From positions 1 to 14,941 of the forward strand of contig JAEPNS010000038.1 in NCBI GenBank assembly GCA_017643325.1: a DNA stretch of 14,941 bases, written 5' to 3'. A program made the translations under genes and the position numbers. This stretch comes from Alphaproteobacteria bacterium (lineage in GTDB: Bacteria > Pseudomonadota > Alphaproteobacteria > UBA6615). Positions 1 through 6,930 of this stretch are shown here, in pieces. Position 1 is the stretch's first letter. Every line of letters begins with the position of its first letter. A model generated the notes under the pieces. The model saw only the letters and a program-made list of their open reading frames with translations, did no database searches and was not told where the DNA came from.

Positions 1-1106
1 CGCTCGGGTGCCTCGAAGGCGACCACGCGGCCGGGCGCCGGCAGGACGTCGCGCGCCGGGTCCTCCGCGTAGAGCCGCGCCTCGATGGCGTGGCCGGTCA
101 GCGTGATCTCGTCCTGGCCGAGCGGCAGCGGCTCGCCCTCGGCGACGCGCAGCTGCCCTTCGACGAGGTCCTGTCCGGTGATGAACTCGGTCACCGGGTG
201 CTCGACCTGGAGGCGCGTGTTCATTTCCATGAAGTAGAACGGGCCGTTCGCGCCGTCGTCGGCCGCGTCGACGATGAACTCGACCGTGCCCGCGCCCGCA
301 TAGTCGATCGCCTTCGCCGCCGCGACGGCCGCGGCGCCGATCTCGGCGCGGCGTTCCTCGCGCATGCCCGGCGCCGGCGCCTCCTCGACGACCTTCTGGT
401 AGCGGCGCTGCAGCGAGCAGTCGCGCTCGAACAGGTGCACCGCGTTGCCGTGCGTGTCCCCGAACACCTGCACCTCGATATGGCGCGGGGTGGTCAGGTA
501 TTTCTCGATCAGCACCCGGTCGTCGCCGAACGCGCCGGACGCCTCCCGGCGCGCGGAATCGAGCGCATCGGAAAAGGCCTCCGCGGCCTCGACGATCCGC
601 ATCCCGCGTCCCCCGCCCCCGGCGGACGCCTTGATGAGCACGGGAAACCCGATCTCGCCCGCCGCGTCGGCGAGCAGCTTCGGGCCCTGGTCCGCGCCGT
701 GGTAACCCGGTACCAGCGGCACCCCGGCCGCCTCCATCGCGACCTTGGACGTGGCCTTGTCGCCCATGGTGCGCATGGCCTCGGCGCTCGGGCCGACGAA
801 GGTGATCCCCGCCTCGGCACAGGCCTCGGCAAAGCGCGCGTTCTCCGACAGGAAACCGTATCCGGGATGGATCGCGTCCGCCCCGGTCCGACGCGCGGCG
901 GCAATGACCGCCTCGATGTCGAGGTAGCTCTCCGACGGCGCCTCCGGGCCGATCCGCACCGCCTGGTCCGCGGCCGCGACGTGCATCGCGCGCGCATCGG
1001 CATCGGAATAGACGGCGACGACCTGCACGCCCAGCCGGTGCGCGGTCCGCGCGACGCGCACCGCGATCTCGCCGCGGTTGGCGATCAGAAGGCGCTCAAT
1101 CTTCAT
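1..1106 (-). CDS. liuD: 3-methylcrotonyl-CoA carboxylase, biotin carboxylase (alpha) subunit, partial
   Basis: This subunit uses ATP and bicarbonate to carboxylate biotin; the biotin then passes CO2 to 3-methylcrotonyl-CoA on the beta subunit in leucine degradation. I translated the minus strand from the ATG at 1106; 368 codons are present and the frame is still open at the window edge. Visible motifs are ANRGEIA (9-15), HPGYGFLSEN (80-89), the ATP-grasp glycine loop SAGGGGRGM (161-169), FERDCSLQRRYQK (226-238), EMNTRLQVEHPVTE (294-307) and EARLYAEDP (342-350). The biotinyl-lysine domain expected at the C-terminus lies outside the window. The family also includes propionyl- and geranyl-CoA carboxylases; the liuB- and liuC-type genes just upstream favour methylcrotonyl-CoA. 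The start codon overlaps the end of the channel gene by 11 bp, so translation is probably coupled. Confidence 0.9.
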   Translation of the reverse strand, partial: MKIERLLIANRGEIAVRVARTAHRLGVQVVAVYSDADARAMHVAAADQAVRIGPEAPSESYLDIEAVIAAARRTGADAIHPGYGFLSENARFAEACAEAGITFVGPSAEAMRTMGDKATSKVAMEAAGVPLVPGYHGADQGPKLLADAAGEIGFPVLIKASAGGGGRGMRIVEAAEAFSDALDSARREASGAFGDDRVLIEKYLTTPRHIEVQVFGDTHGNAVHLFERDCSLQRRYQKVVEEAPAPGMREERRAEIGAAAVAAAKAIDYAGAGTVEFIVDAADDGANGPFYFMEMNTRLQVEHPVTEFITGQDLVEGQLRVAEGEPLPLGQDEITLTGHAIEARLYAEDPARDVLPAPGRVVAFEAPE

Positions 1107-2085
1107 CCGGGCTCTCCTTCGCCTCTTCCCCGTCGTCGGGCCGTTTCTCGTCGGCATCCGGGTCGCGCGCATAGCGCATGATTTCCGAGAACCCGAACAG
1201 GAACAGCAGGATCCCGAGCATGATCTCGATGGCCGCCACGACCCGCACCGCCTCGCCCGCGGGCGTGACGTCGCCGTAGCCGACCGTCGACATGGTGATC
1301 AGTGAGAAATACAGGCTTTCCGTGAAGCTGATCGCTGCCGCCTCGCCGTCGATCAGGAAGATGTGCTCGGCCGAGGCGCGGTCCATGATCCGGAAGATCA
1401 TCGCGAACACGATCACGATGAACGAATACAGCGTGAAGAACGCGAAGGCCGGGCGGAACAGACGCGTCATCTGCACGAACAGGTGGTCGAACACGGTTCC
1501 CGTGTCGACGAGGAACAGGCAGATCTGGCGGCTGAAGAACAGGACCAACAGCCCGATCAGGCCCATGGCCCCCAGCAGGACGATGTCCGCGCTGCGGGTC
1601 TCGAGATCGAACCCGGGCACGAAGAATGTCAGTGCCGCGAGCACGCCGAGCGGCAGCAGCCAGATGAACAGCCGGCCCGGGAAATGCGCCTTGCGGAAGT
1701 TCTCGGATTGCGACCCTTCCCGGATCGCCTCGCGGTGCCACCAGACCCCGAACAGGAACAGGTAGATCGGAATAAGGTAGCCCACCCCCGTGACCCACTG
1801 CCGCGCGCCGGGAAAGTTGGCGGAGGCCAGGAAGAAATAGACCGTCGTGTAGATCGCCAGCGAGTTCGCAAAGGCGAGCACGAAGAAACGGCTGCCGGGG
1901 AACATCCAGAGGAAGATGCCCGCCGCGCTGAACACCGCGCCGAGGATGATCGCCGTCAGGATCCCGAGCTGGTTGGTCGAGCCGACCGCGACCATCAGGA
2001 TAATCAGCGCAGAGAACCCCACCGCGCCGAGCCACGTCCGGTGCGGGAGATGGATTCCTAGGAGCCGGTCTTTGTCGTCCGCCAT
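1096..2085 (-). CDS. Potassium-channel-like membrane protein inside the leucine degradation operon
   Basis: A 329-residue inner-membrane protein of unknown substrate, likely a cation channel. The C-terminal part is a two-helix pore module: a helix near 212-232, a pore helix near 253-266, the potassium selectivity filter TVGYGD at 267-272, and an inner helix near 282-303. Before it are about six hydrophobic stretches (roughly 19-37, 41-61, 67-87, 99-115, 138-156, 167-184). I see no regularly spaced arginine S4 voltage sensor and no cytoplasmic RCK/TrkA nucleotide-binding domain. The protein ends in a very acidic tail (309-329). The ATG at 2085 lies inside the upstream hydratase gene (28-bp overlap) and the stop overlaps the downstream carboxylase start (11 bp), so all three are probably on one mRNA. 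The pore assignment is firm; gating, ion and the link to leucine metabolism are unknown. Confidence 0.85.
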   Translation of the reverse strand: MADDKDRLLGIHLPHRTWLGAVGFSALIILMVAVGSTNQLGILTAIILGAVFSAAGIFLWMFPGSRFFVLAFANSLAIYTTVYFFLASANFPGARQWVTGVGYLIPIYLFLFGVWWHREAIREGSQSENFRKAHFPGRLFIWLLPLGVLAALTFFVPGFDLETRSADIVLLGAMGLIGLLVLFFSRQICLFLVDTGTVFDHLFVQMTRLFRPAFAFFTLYSFIVIVFAMIFRIMDRASAEHIFLIDGEAAAISFTESLYFSLITMSTVGYGDVTPAGEAVRVVAAIEIMLGILLFLFGFSEIMRYARDPDADEKRPDDGEEAKESPDED

Positions 2086-2858
2086 GCCGGATCCCGCTTT
2101 TCCAGAAATGCGCCCACGCCCTCACGGCCCTCGTCCGTCGCGCGGATGTCCGCGATGCGTTGCGCGGTGTCGCCGATCATCGCCTCGTCGACCGGTCCCG
2201 CCGACACCCGCCGAATCAGGTCCTTGGCCGCGGCCATGGCGGCCGGGCCGTTGCGCAACAGCATCTCGACGATCTCCTCCACGCCGCCGTCGAGCGCCTT
2301 GTCCTTGACGACCTCGTGGACCAGCCCGAGGCGCTGGGCGGTCGCGGCATCGAAGCGTTCGGCGGTCTGGAAGTAGCGCCGCGCGGCACGCGCGCCGATC
2401 GCCTCCACAACATAGGGGCTGATCACGGCCGGGATCAGGCCCAGCCGCACTTCCGAGAGGCAGAACACGGCCCGCTCGGACGCGATCGCGATATCGCAGG
2501 CGGCCACGAGGCCGACCCCGCCGCCGATCGCCGCACCGTGGACGCGCGCGACCGTCGGCTTGGGCATCTCGTTGAGCGCGCGCATCATGCCGGCGAGCTT
2601 GCGCGCGTCGTCGAGGTTTTCGGCATCGGAATAGTCCGCCATCCGGGCCATCCACCCGAGATCCGCCCCGGCCGAAAAGCTCCGGCCCTCCCCCGCCAGC
2701 ACCACGACGCGCACGGCGCTGTCATCGCCGAGGCGCTCGAACGCATCGGTCAGGTCCGCAATCAGCGCATCGTCGAATGCGTTGTGTTTTTCGGCCCGGT
2801 CCAGGGTGACGGTCCCGACCGGGCCCGACATCTCCACGCGAATGGCGTCGCTCGACAT
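2058..2858 (-). CDS. liuC: Enoyl-CoA hydratase family protein, likely 3-methylglutaconyl-CoA hydratase
   Basis: A 266-residue crotonase-fold enzyme that probably hydrates 3-methylglutaconyl-CoA to HMG-CoA, the step after the carboxylase in leucine breakdown. Oxyanion-hole segments are FSAGADLGWM (61-70) and GAAIGGGVGLVAACDIAIA (108-126). The segment FCLSEVRLGLIPAVISPYV (132-150) holds Glu136, the likely catalytic acid/base, and is very like LiuC-type proteins as I remember them. The second glutamate of classical crotonases, expected in the GGG loop, is a glycine here, which I believe is usual in this subfamily. The start is 4 bp after the liuB stop, and the 3' end overlaps the channel gene by 28 bp. 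The crotonase family is certain; the substrate rests mainly on the flanking carboxylase genes. Confidence 0.85.
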   Translation of the reverse strand: MSSDAIRVEMSGPVGTVTLDRAEKHNAFDDALIADLTDAFERLGDDSAVRVVVLAGEGRSFSAGADLGWMARMADYSDAENLDDARKLAGMMRALNEMPKPTVARVHGAAIGGGVGLVAACDIAIASERAVFCLSEVRLGLIPAVISPYVVEAIGARAARRYFQTAERFDAATAQRLGLVHEVVKDKALDGGVEEIVEMLLRNGPAAMAAAKDLIRRVSAGPVDEAMIGDTAQRIADIRATDEGREGVGAFLEKRDPAWRTTKTGS

Positions 2859-2862
2859 GGCG

Positions 2863-4470
2863 CTACATCCGGAACACGCCGAAGCGCGTGTCCTCGACCG
2901 GAGCGTTCAGGGCCGCCGAAATCCCGAGCCCCAGCACGCGGCGGGTGTCGGCCGGGTCGATGATCCCGTCGTCCCACAGGCGTGCGCTCGCATAGTAGGG
3001 GTGCCCCTGGTGCTCGTACTGCTCGCGGATCGGCCGCTTGAACTCTTCCTCGGCCTCCTCGCTCCATTCCTCGCCACGCGCCTCCAGGCCGTCGCGGCGC
3101 ACCTGGGCGAGCACGTTGGCGGCCTGGGTGCCGCCCATGACGGAGATGCGCGCGTTCGGCCACATCCACAGGAACCTGGGACTGTAGGCGCGCCCGCACA
3201 TGCCGTAGTTGCCGGCGCCGAAGCTGCCACCGATGATGACGGTGAACTTCGGCACGTTCGCGCAGGCCACGGCCGTGACCATCTTGGCGCCGTCCTTCGC
3301 GATGCCGCCGGACTCGTATTTCTGGCCGACCATGAACCCCGAGATGTTCTGCAGGAATATCAGGGGAACGCCGCGCTGCGCGCAAAGTTCGATGAAGTGG
3401 GCGCCCTTGAGCGCGGATTCGGAAAACAGGATGCCGTTGTTGGCGACGATCCCGACCGGGTAGCCGTAGATGCGCGCAAACCCGGTCACCAGCGTGTCGC
3501 CGTACAGCGCCTTGAACTCGTCGAAGTCCGACCCGTCGACGATCCGCGCGATCACCTCGCGCACGTCGTAGGGCTTGCGGATGTCCGCATTCACGACGCC
3601 GTACAGCTCCTCGGCCGCATACAGCGGATCCGCCGGTGTCTGCGTCTCCAGGTCGACGCGCTTGGGCCGGTTCAGGTTGGCCACGATCCGGCGCACGATG
3701 GCCAGGGCGTGGGTGTCGTCGCGGGCGAGATGGTCCGCCACGCCGCTGGTGCGCGTGTGCACGTCGGCCCCGCCGAGATCCTCGGCGGAGACGATCTCGC
3801 CCGTCGCCGCCTTCACCAGCGGCGGCCCGGCCAGGAAGATGGTGCCCTGCTCCTTCACGATTACCGCCTCGTCGGACATGGCCGGCACATAGGCGCCGCC
3901 GGCGGTGCAGGAGCCCATCACCGCCGCGATCTGCGGGATGCCCTCCGAGGACATCGTCGCCTGGTTGTAGAAGATGCGCCCGAAATGGTCGCGGTCGGGG
4001 AACACGTCGTCCTGCTGCGGCAGGTTCGCACCGCCGGAATCGACCAGGTAGATGCAGGGCAGGTTGTTCTGCCGCGCGATCTCCTGCGCGCGCAGGTGCT
4101 TCTTCACCGTGACGGGAAAATACGTCCCGCCCTTCACGGTCGCGTCGTTGACGACGACCACGCATTCGCGCCCCGACACGCGCCCGATGCCGGTCAGGAT
4201 CCCGCCGGCCGGGACCGCATCCTCGTACATCTCCCAACCCGCGAACTGCGAGAACTCCAGGAAGGGCGAGCCCTCGTCGAGCAGCGTATCGATGCGGTCT
4301 CTCGGGAGCAGCTTGCCCCGCGACAGGTGGCGCTCGCGCGCCCGCTCGCCGCCGCCCTGCTCGATCCCGCCGACCTTCTCGCGCAGGTCGTCGACCACGG
4401 CGCGCATGGCTGCGGTGTTCTCGGCGAACAGGTCTGAACTGGTGTCGAGGGACGACTTGAGGACGGTCAT
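2863..4470 (-). CDS. liuB: 3-methylcrotonyl-CoA carboxylase, carboxyltransferase (beta) subunit
   Basis: This 535-residue subunit transfers CO2 from carboxybiotin to 3-methylcrotonyl-CoA, giving 3-methylglutaconyl-CoA. Both halves of the carboxyltransferase fold are present. The N-terminal half has SGGANLP (145-151), FPDRDHFGRIFYNQA (157-171) and GSCTAGGAYVPAMSDE (186-201). The C-terminal half has NISGFMVGQKYE (375-386) and GGSFGAGNYGMCGRAY (414-429). These match methylcrotonyl-CoA rather than propionyl-CoA carboxylases, and the length is normal. I chose the ATG at 4470, giving MTVLKSSLDT, preceded by a GGGGAAA ribosome binding site. The in-frame ATG at 4539 would run through the whole divergent promoter gap. 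It is the first gene of its operon and diverges from the dehydratase gene across 59 bp. Confidence 0.95.
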   Translation of the reverse strand: MTVLKSSLDTSSDLFAENTAAMRAVVDDLREKVGGIEQGGGERARERHLSRGKLLPRDRIDTLLDEGSPFLEFSQFAGWEMYEDAVPAGGILTGIGRVSGRECVVVVNDATVKGGTYFPVTVKKHLRAQEIARQNNLPCIYLVDSGGANLPQQDDVFPDRDHFGRIFYNQATMSSEGIPQIAAVMGSCTAGGAYVPAMSDEAVIVKEQGTIFLAGPPLVKAATGEIVSAEDLGGADVHTRTSGVADHLARDDTHALAIVRRIVANLNRPKRVDLETQTPADPLYAAEELYGVVNADIRKPYDVREVIARIVDGSDFDEFKALYGDTLVTGFARIYGYPVGIVANNGILFSESALKGAHFIELCAQRGVPLIFLQNISGFMVGQKYESGGIAKDGAKMVTAVACANVPKFTVIIGGSFGAGNYGMCGRAYSPRFLWMWPNARISVMGGTQAANVLAQVRRDGLEARGEEWSEEAEEEFKRPIREQYEHQGHPYYASARLWDDGIIDPADTRRVLGLGISAALNAPVEDTRFGVFRM

Positions 4471-4529
4471 CGAGGGTTTCCCCGGCGTTTCGGGTTCATC
4501 GGTGCAATTCCTGTGATAGAAGCACGCGC
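4471..4529. promoter_or_regulatory. Divergent promoter gap between liuB and the dehydratase gene
   Basis: These 59 bp must hold both 5' leaders and probably most of both promoters. The plus strand has TGTGATAGAA near 4512-4521, which could act as a weak extended -10 element for the dehydratase. I found no ACGT-core palindrome like the one before the MerR gene, so control of liuB by that regulator is not visible here. Confidence 0.4.
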
Positions 4530-5489
4530 ATGGTCGCACTTCCCAGCAAATCCGACATCGAGACCGCGGCGGACACCGTCTACGCGGCCATGCCGCCGAC
4601 GCCGCAATACGTCTGGCCGCTGGTCTGCGAGGCGGCGGGGACGACGGTCTGGGTGAAGCACGAGAATCACACGCCGACCGGCGCGTTCAAGGTGCGCGGC
4701 GGGCTGGTCTACATGGCGCACCTGCGCGCAACCAGGCCGGACGTGCGCGGTGTCATCGCGGCGACGCGCGGCAACCACGGCCAGTCGATCGCCTTCGGCG
4801 CGCGGGCCAACGGCATCGCGGCGACCATCGTGGTCCCGGAAGGCAACTCGACCGAGAAGAACGCGGCCATGCGCGCGTTCGGCGCGGACCTCATCGAGCA
4901 CGGGCACGATTTCCAGGCGTCGCTCGAATACGCCGAGGGTCTCGCGGGCGAGCGCGGGCTGGAGATGGTGCCGTCCTACGCCATGGACCTGGTGCCCGGC
5001 ATCGCGACCTACGGCATGGAATTGTTCGCGGCCGCGCCGGACATCGAGGTGCTCTACGTGCCGATCGGCCTCGGTTCCGGCATCACCGGCTGCATCGCTG
5101 CGCGCGAGGCGCTGGGCCTCGCCACCGAGATCGTCGGGGTCGTCGCCGAGAACGCCCCGGCCTACGCGCTGTCCTTCGCGAACGGCGAGGCGGTCTCGAC
5201 CAACAGCGCGGACACCTTCGCCGACGGGCTCGCCTGCCGCGTGCCCGCCGCCGACGCCGTGCCGGTGGTCTGCGAATACGCCGCGCGGGTCATCACCGTC
5301 AGCGAGGAGGAGATCCGCGCCGCGATGCGCCTCTACTATTCGGCCACCCACAACCTGGCCGAGGGCGCAGGCGCGGCGGCGCTGGCCGGCCTGATGCAGG
5401 AGCGCGGCACGCTCAAGGGCCGCGCCGCCGGCGTGGTCCTGTCCGGCGGCAATATCGATCGGGCGCTCTACCGCGACATTATCGGCTAA
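4530..5489 (+). CDS. PLP-dependent threonine/serine dehydratase-like enzyme (fold type II)
   Basis: A 319-residue enzyme of the tryptophan-synthase-beta fold, probably an amino-acid ammonia-lyase turning threonine or serine into a 2-oxo acid plus ammonia. The PLP-binding lysine is Lys54 in TPTGAFKVRGG, the substrate loop is RGNHGQS (80-86), the phosphate-binding glycine loop is PIGLGSG (178-184), and the C-terminal SGGN is at 305-308. There is no C-terminal ACT regulatory domain, so this is not an isoleucine-feedback IlvA; a catabolic dehydratase is more likely. Related hydroxy-amino-acid dehydratases (for example EutB or 3-hydroxyaspartate types) cannot be excluded. It is the only plus-strand gene between two minus-strand catabolic blocks and diverges from liuB. 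The ribosome binding site is weak (AGAAG). Confidence 0.8.
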   Translation: MVALPSKSDIETAADTVYAAMPPTPQYVWPLVCEAAGTTVWVKHENHTPTGAFKVRGGLVYMAHLRATRPDVRGVIAATRGNHGQSIAFGARANGIAATIVVPEGNSTEKNAAMRAFGADLIEHGHDFQASLEYAEGLAGERGLEMVPSYAMDLVPGIATYGMELFAAAPDIEVLYVPIGLGSGITGCIAAREALGLATEIVGVVAENAPAYALSFANGEAVSTNSADTFADGLACRVPAADAVPVVCEYAARVITVSEEEIRAAMRLYYSATHNLAEGAGAAALAGLMQERGTLKGRAAGVVLSGGNIDRALYRDIIG

Positions 5490-5518
5490 ACCCAGCGCCT
5501 GAGTTGAAGAGTGTAGGT

Positions 5519-6208
5519 TCATTGGCCTGGGAACGGTCTCATCTCGGAGACACGGATCGTTTGAAACCGCTCGATCATCATCTTGAGTTCGCTCTGATCG
5601 ACCGGCCATGTATCCGGTTCGTCCAGTTCGAAAGCCGATCCGCGCCATTCCTGATAGATTTTGAGCAGCGTGTTCCGGTATCGGGCGAACGTAAATAGGC
5701 CGACCTGCCCGATACCAGGCCCATAGCCGATTTCCCGACGACCATTCGGGCTATCTCGACAAAGTACGATCATAGTCACCGCAACACGGGAGCGATGGAG
5801 CAGATCAACCTTCACATTCGCAGGACCACACGAGTTGAAAAACTGCTGCACACTGGCTGCCACGAATGCATCCAGAGGAATGTTGGAATCACGACCGGAA
5901 TGAAAACCGAAGACCGCGTAAAGCCTTGTCCAGCTTTCGAATTCCTCGTCCTTCGGAATTTGCTCAAAGATGAACTGCGGGCCTTTTTGATCCTTGTAGT
6001 ATCTGCTTTGTTCGATGTCGGGCCGGCCATCCGTGCTTGTGCCGCTCCAACTCGGTTGAGGCAAGGTAACGATCGCGTCGTAGACGTTGATTGCCGTGAT
6101 GGGATCGTCGGCAGCATTTTGCTCCGATTGTGCACTGGCGTGCGTCGTCACGAGGCCAAACACCAACGCCCCGATCGCTCCTAGGCCGGCGAATCTCCCA
6201 ATAGACAT
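5519..6208 (-). CDS. Secreted protein of unknown function, low GC
   Basis: I do not recognise this 229-residue protein. It begins with a clear Sec signal peptide: MSIGR, a hydrophobic stretch (about 6-20), and a cleavage site after THASA near residue 26. The mature part is soluble, with no later membrane segment. It has one cysteine in NSCGP and one in VLCRD, which could form a periplasmic disulfide, and an aromatic-rich stretch containing FESWTRLYAVFGFH. The ATG at 6208 has a good GGAGGAC ribosome binding site. Hand-counted lines are about 50-55% GC, against roughly 65-70% in neighbours, and codon use is less GC-biased, so recent acquisition is plausible. It converges on the dehydratase gene with 29 bp between stops. 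The isomerase gene ends 27 bp upstream of its start, so they may be cotranscribed. Confidence 0.75.
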   Translation of the reverse strand: MSIGRFAGLGAIGALVFGLVTTHASAQSEQNAADDPITAINVYDAIVTLPQPSWSGTSTDGRPDIEQSRYYKDQKGPQFIFEQIPKDEEFESWTRLYAVFGFHSGRDSNIPLDAFVAASVQQFFNSCGPANVKVDLLHRSRVAVTMIVLCRDSPNGRREIGYGPGIGQVGLFTFARYRNTLLKIYQEWRGSAFELDEPDTWPVDQSELKMMIERFQTIRVSEMRPFPGQ

Positions 6209-6235
6209 TGGTCGTCCTCCGCGTCTGAGGTTGTC

Positions 6236-6841
6236 CTACCAGCCGCCCGTCTCGAGCCACTTGTCGACCATGTCGAGGCGGTCGGCGCCCCAGAACATCT
6301 CGCCGTCCACGACGAAGAAGGGCGAGCCGAAGATGTTCCGCGAGATCGCGTCGTCGGTGACAATCTTGAGTTGCTCCTTGACCGCCGGGTCCTGGATGCC
6401 TTCGGCAACCGCATCGGCGTCGAAGCCGGCCTTCGCGGCCACGGCAACGACACCGTCGGGGCTCGCGATCTCGTTCCCCTCGGCGAGGCAGGCCGTGTAC
6501 AACGCCAGCGCCATGTCGCGGCCCTTCGCCGGGTCCTGTGCCTTCGCCCAGTAGACCGCGCGCGATGCCGCGACCGGCGAAAAGGGCATGTCCGCGGGCG
6601 GGTTGAAGGGAACCCCGTGGTAGCGCGCCGAACGCGCGAAGTCGTGGCGCGAATAATCGCCCTTCATCGGCACCTCCGGCAGCGGCTGCGAGCCGGTCAC
6701 CTTGAACACCGCGCCGAGCAGGAAGGGCTTCCAGTCGACGCTGCGCCCGTGCTTCGCGGCAAGATCGTCGATCTTGTGTGCGGCGATGTAGCCGTAAGGG
6801 CTGTTGAAGTCGAAAAAGAACTCGATGGGGGCGTCGGGCAT
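6236..6841 (-). CDS. 2-hydroxychromene-2-carboxylate isomerase family (DsbA / GST-kappa fold) protein
   Basis: A 201-residue thioredoxin-fold protein with a helical insertion, of the HCCA isomerase / kappa-class glutathione transferase type. The family's reference enzyme isomerises 2-hydroxychromene-2-carboxylate with glutathione in naphthalene catabolism. Here DFNSPYGYIA (11-20) carries Ser14 where DsbA has its catalytic cysteine, as in GST-kappa and HCCA isomerases. GSPFFVVDGEMFWG (172-185) supplies the cis-proline loop (Pro174). The start has a good GAGGAA ribosome binding site. No naphthalene genes are nearby, so the true substrate is probably different. It lies downstream of the acyl-CoA dehydrogenase, separated by a double-hairpin repeat. 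Confidence 0.85.
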   Translation of the reverse strand: MPDAPIEFFFDFNSPYGYIAAHKIDDLAAKHGRSVDWKPFLLGAVFKVTGSQPLPEVPMKGDYSRHDFARSARYHGVPFNPPADMPFSPVAASRAVYWAKAQDPAKGRDMALALYTACLAEGNEIASPDGVVAVAAKAGFDADAVAEGIQDPAVKEQLKIVTDDAISRNIFGSPFFVVDGEMFWGADRLDMVDKWLETGGW

Positions 6842-6864
6842 GTTTTTCCTCTTCTCTGCAATAT

Positions 6865-6922
6865 CCTCGTCCTGAGCCTGACGAAGGACGAGACCTCATA
6901 CTTCGACAGGCTCAGCATGAGG
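6865..6922. repeat. Intergenic double-hairpin repeat, family A, copy 1
   Basis: Two hairpins lie side by side in opposite orientation. The first pairs 6866-6873 with 6885-6892; the second pairs 6894-6899 with 6917-6922. The conserved loop core reads TGAGCCTGACGAA in one and its reverse complement with one change in the other. Similar short elements are common between alphaproteobacterial genes. It fills most of the gap between the acyl-CoA dehydrogenase stop and the isomerase start. Confidence 0.85.
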
Positions 6923-6930
6923 TCGATTGT

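Noticed and set aside
2782..4437. A 551-codon open frame on the plus strand opposite liuB, and a 491-codon minus-strand frame at 2762-4237.
   Set aside because: Both are in the wrong frames of a clear carboxyltransferase gene; high GC suppresses stop codons. Their translations are Arg/Ala/Gly/His-rich with no family resemblance.
4471..4539. Upstream in-frame ATG that would lengthen liuB by 23 residues.
   Set aside because: The extension covers the divergent gap and the start of the neighbouring gene, and the ATG at 4470 has its own ribosome binding site and gives the usual protein length.
5689..5696. ACGTAAAT, resembling half of the LiuR-type palindrome.
   Set aside because: A single half-site inside a coding region with no second ACGT core at the right spacing.
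5795..6184. A 129-codon plus-strand open frame opposite the secreted protein.
   Set aside because: The minus-strand frame has a good ribosome binding site and signal peptide, while this one has neither.
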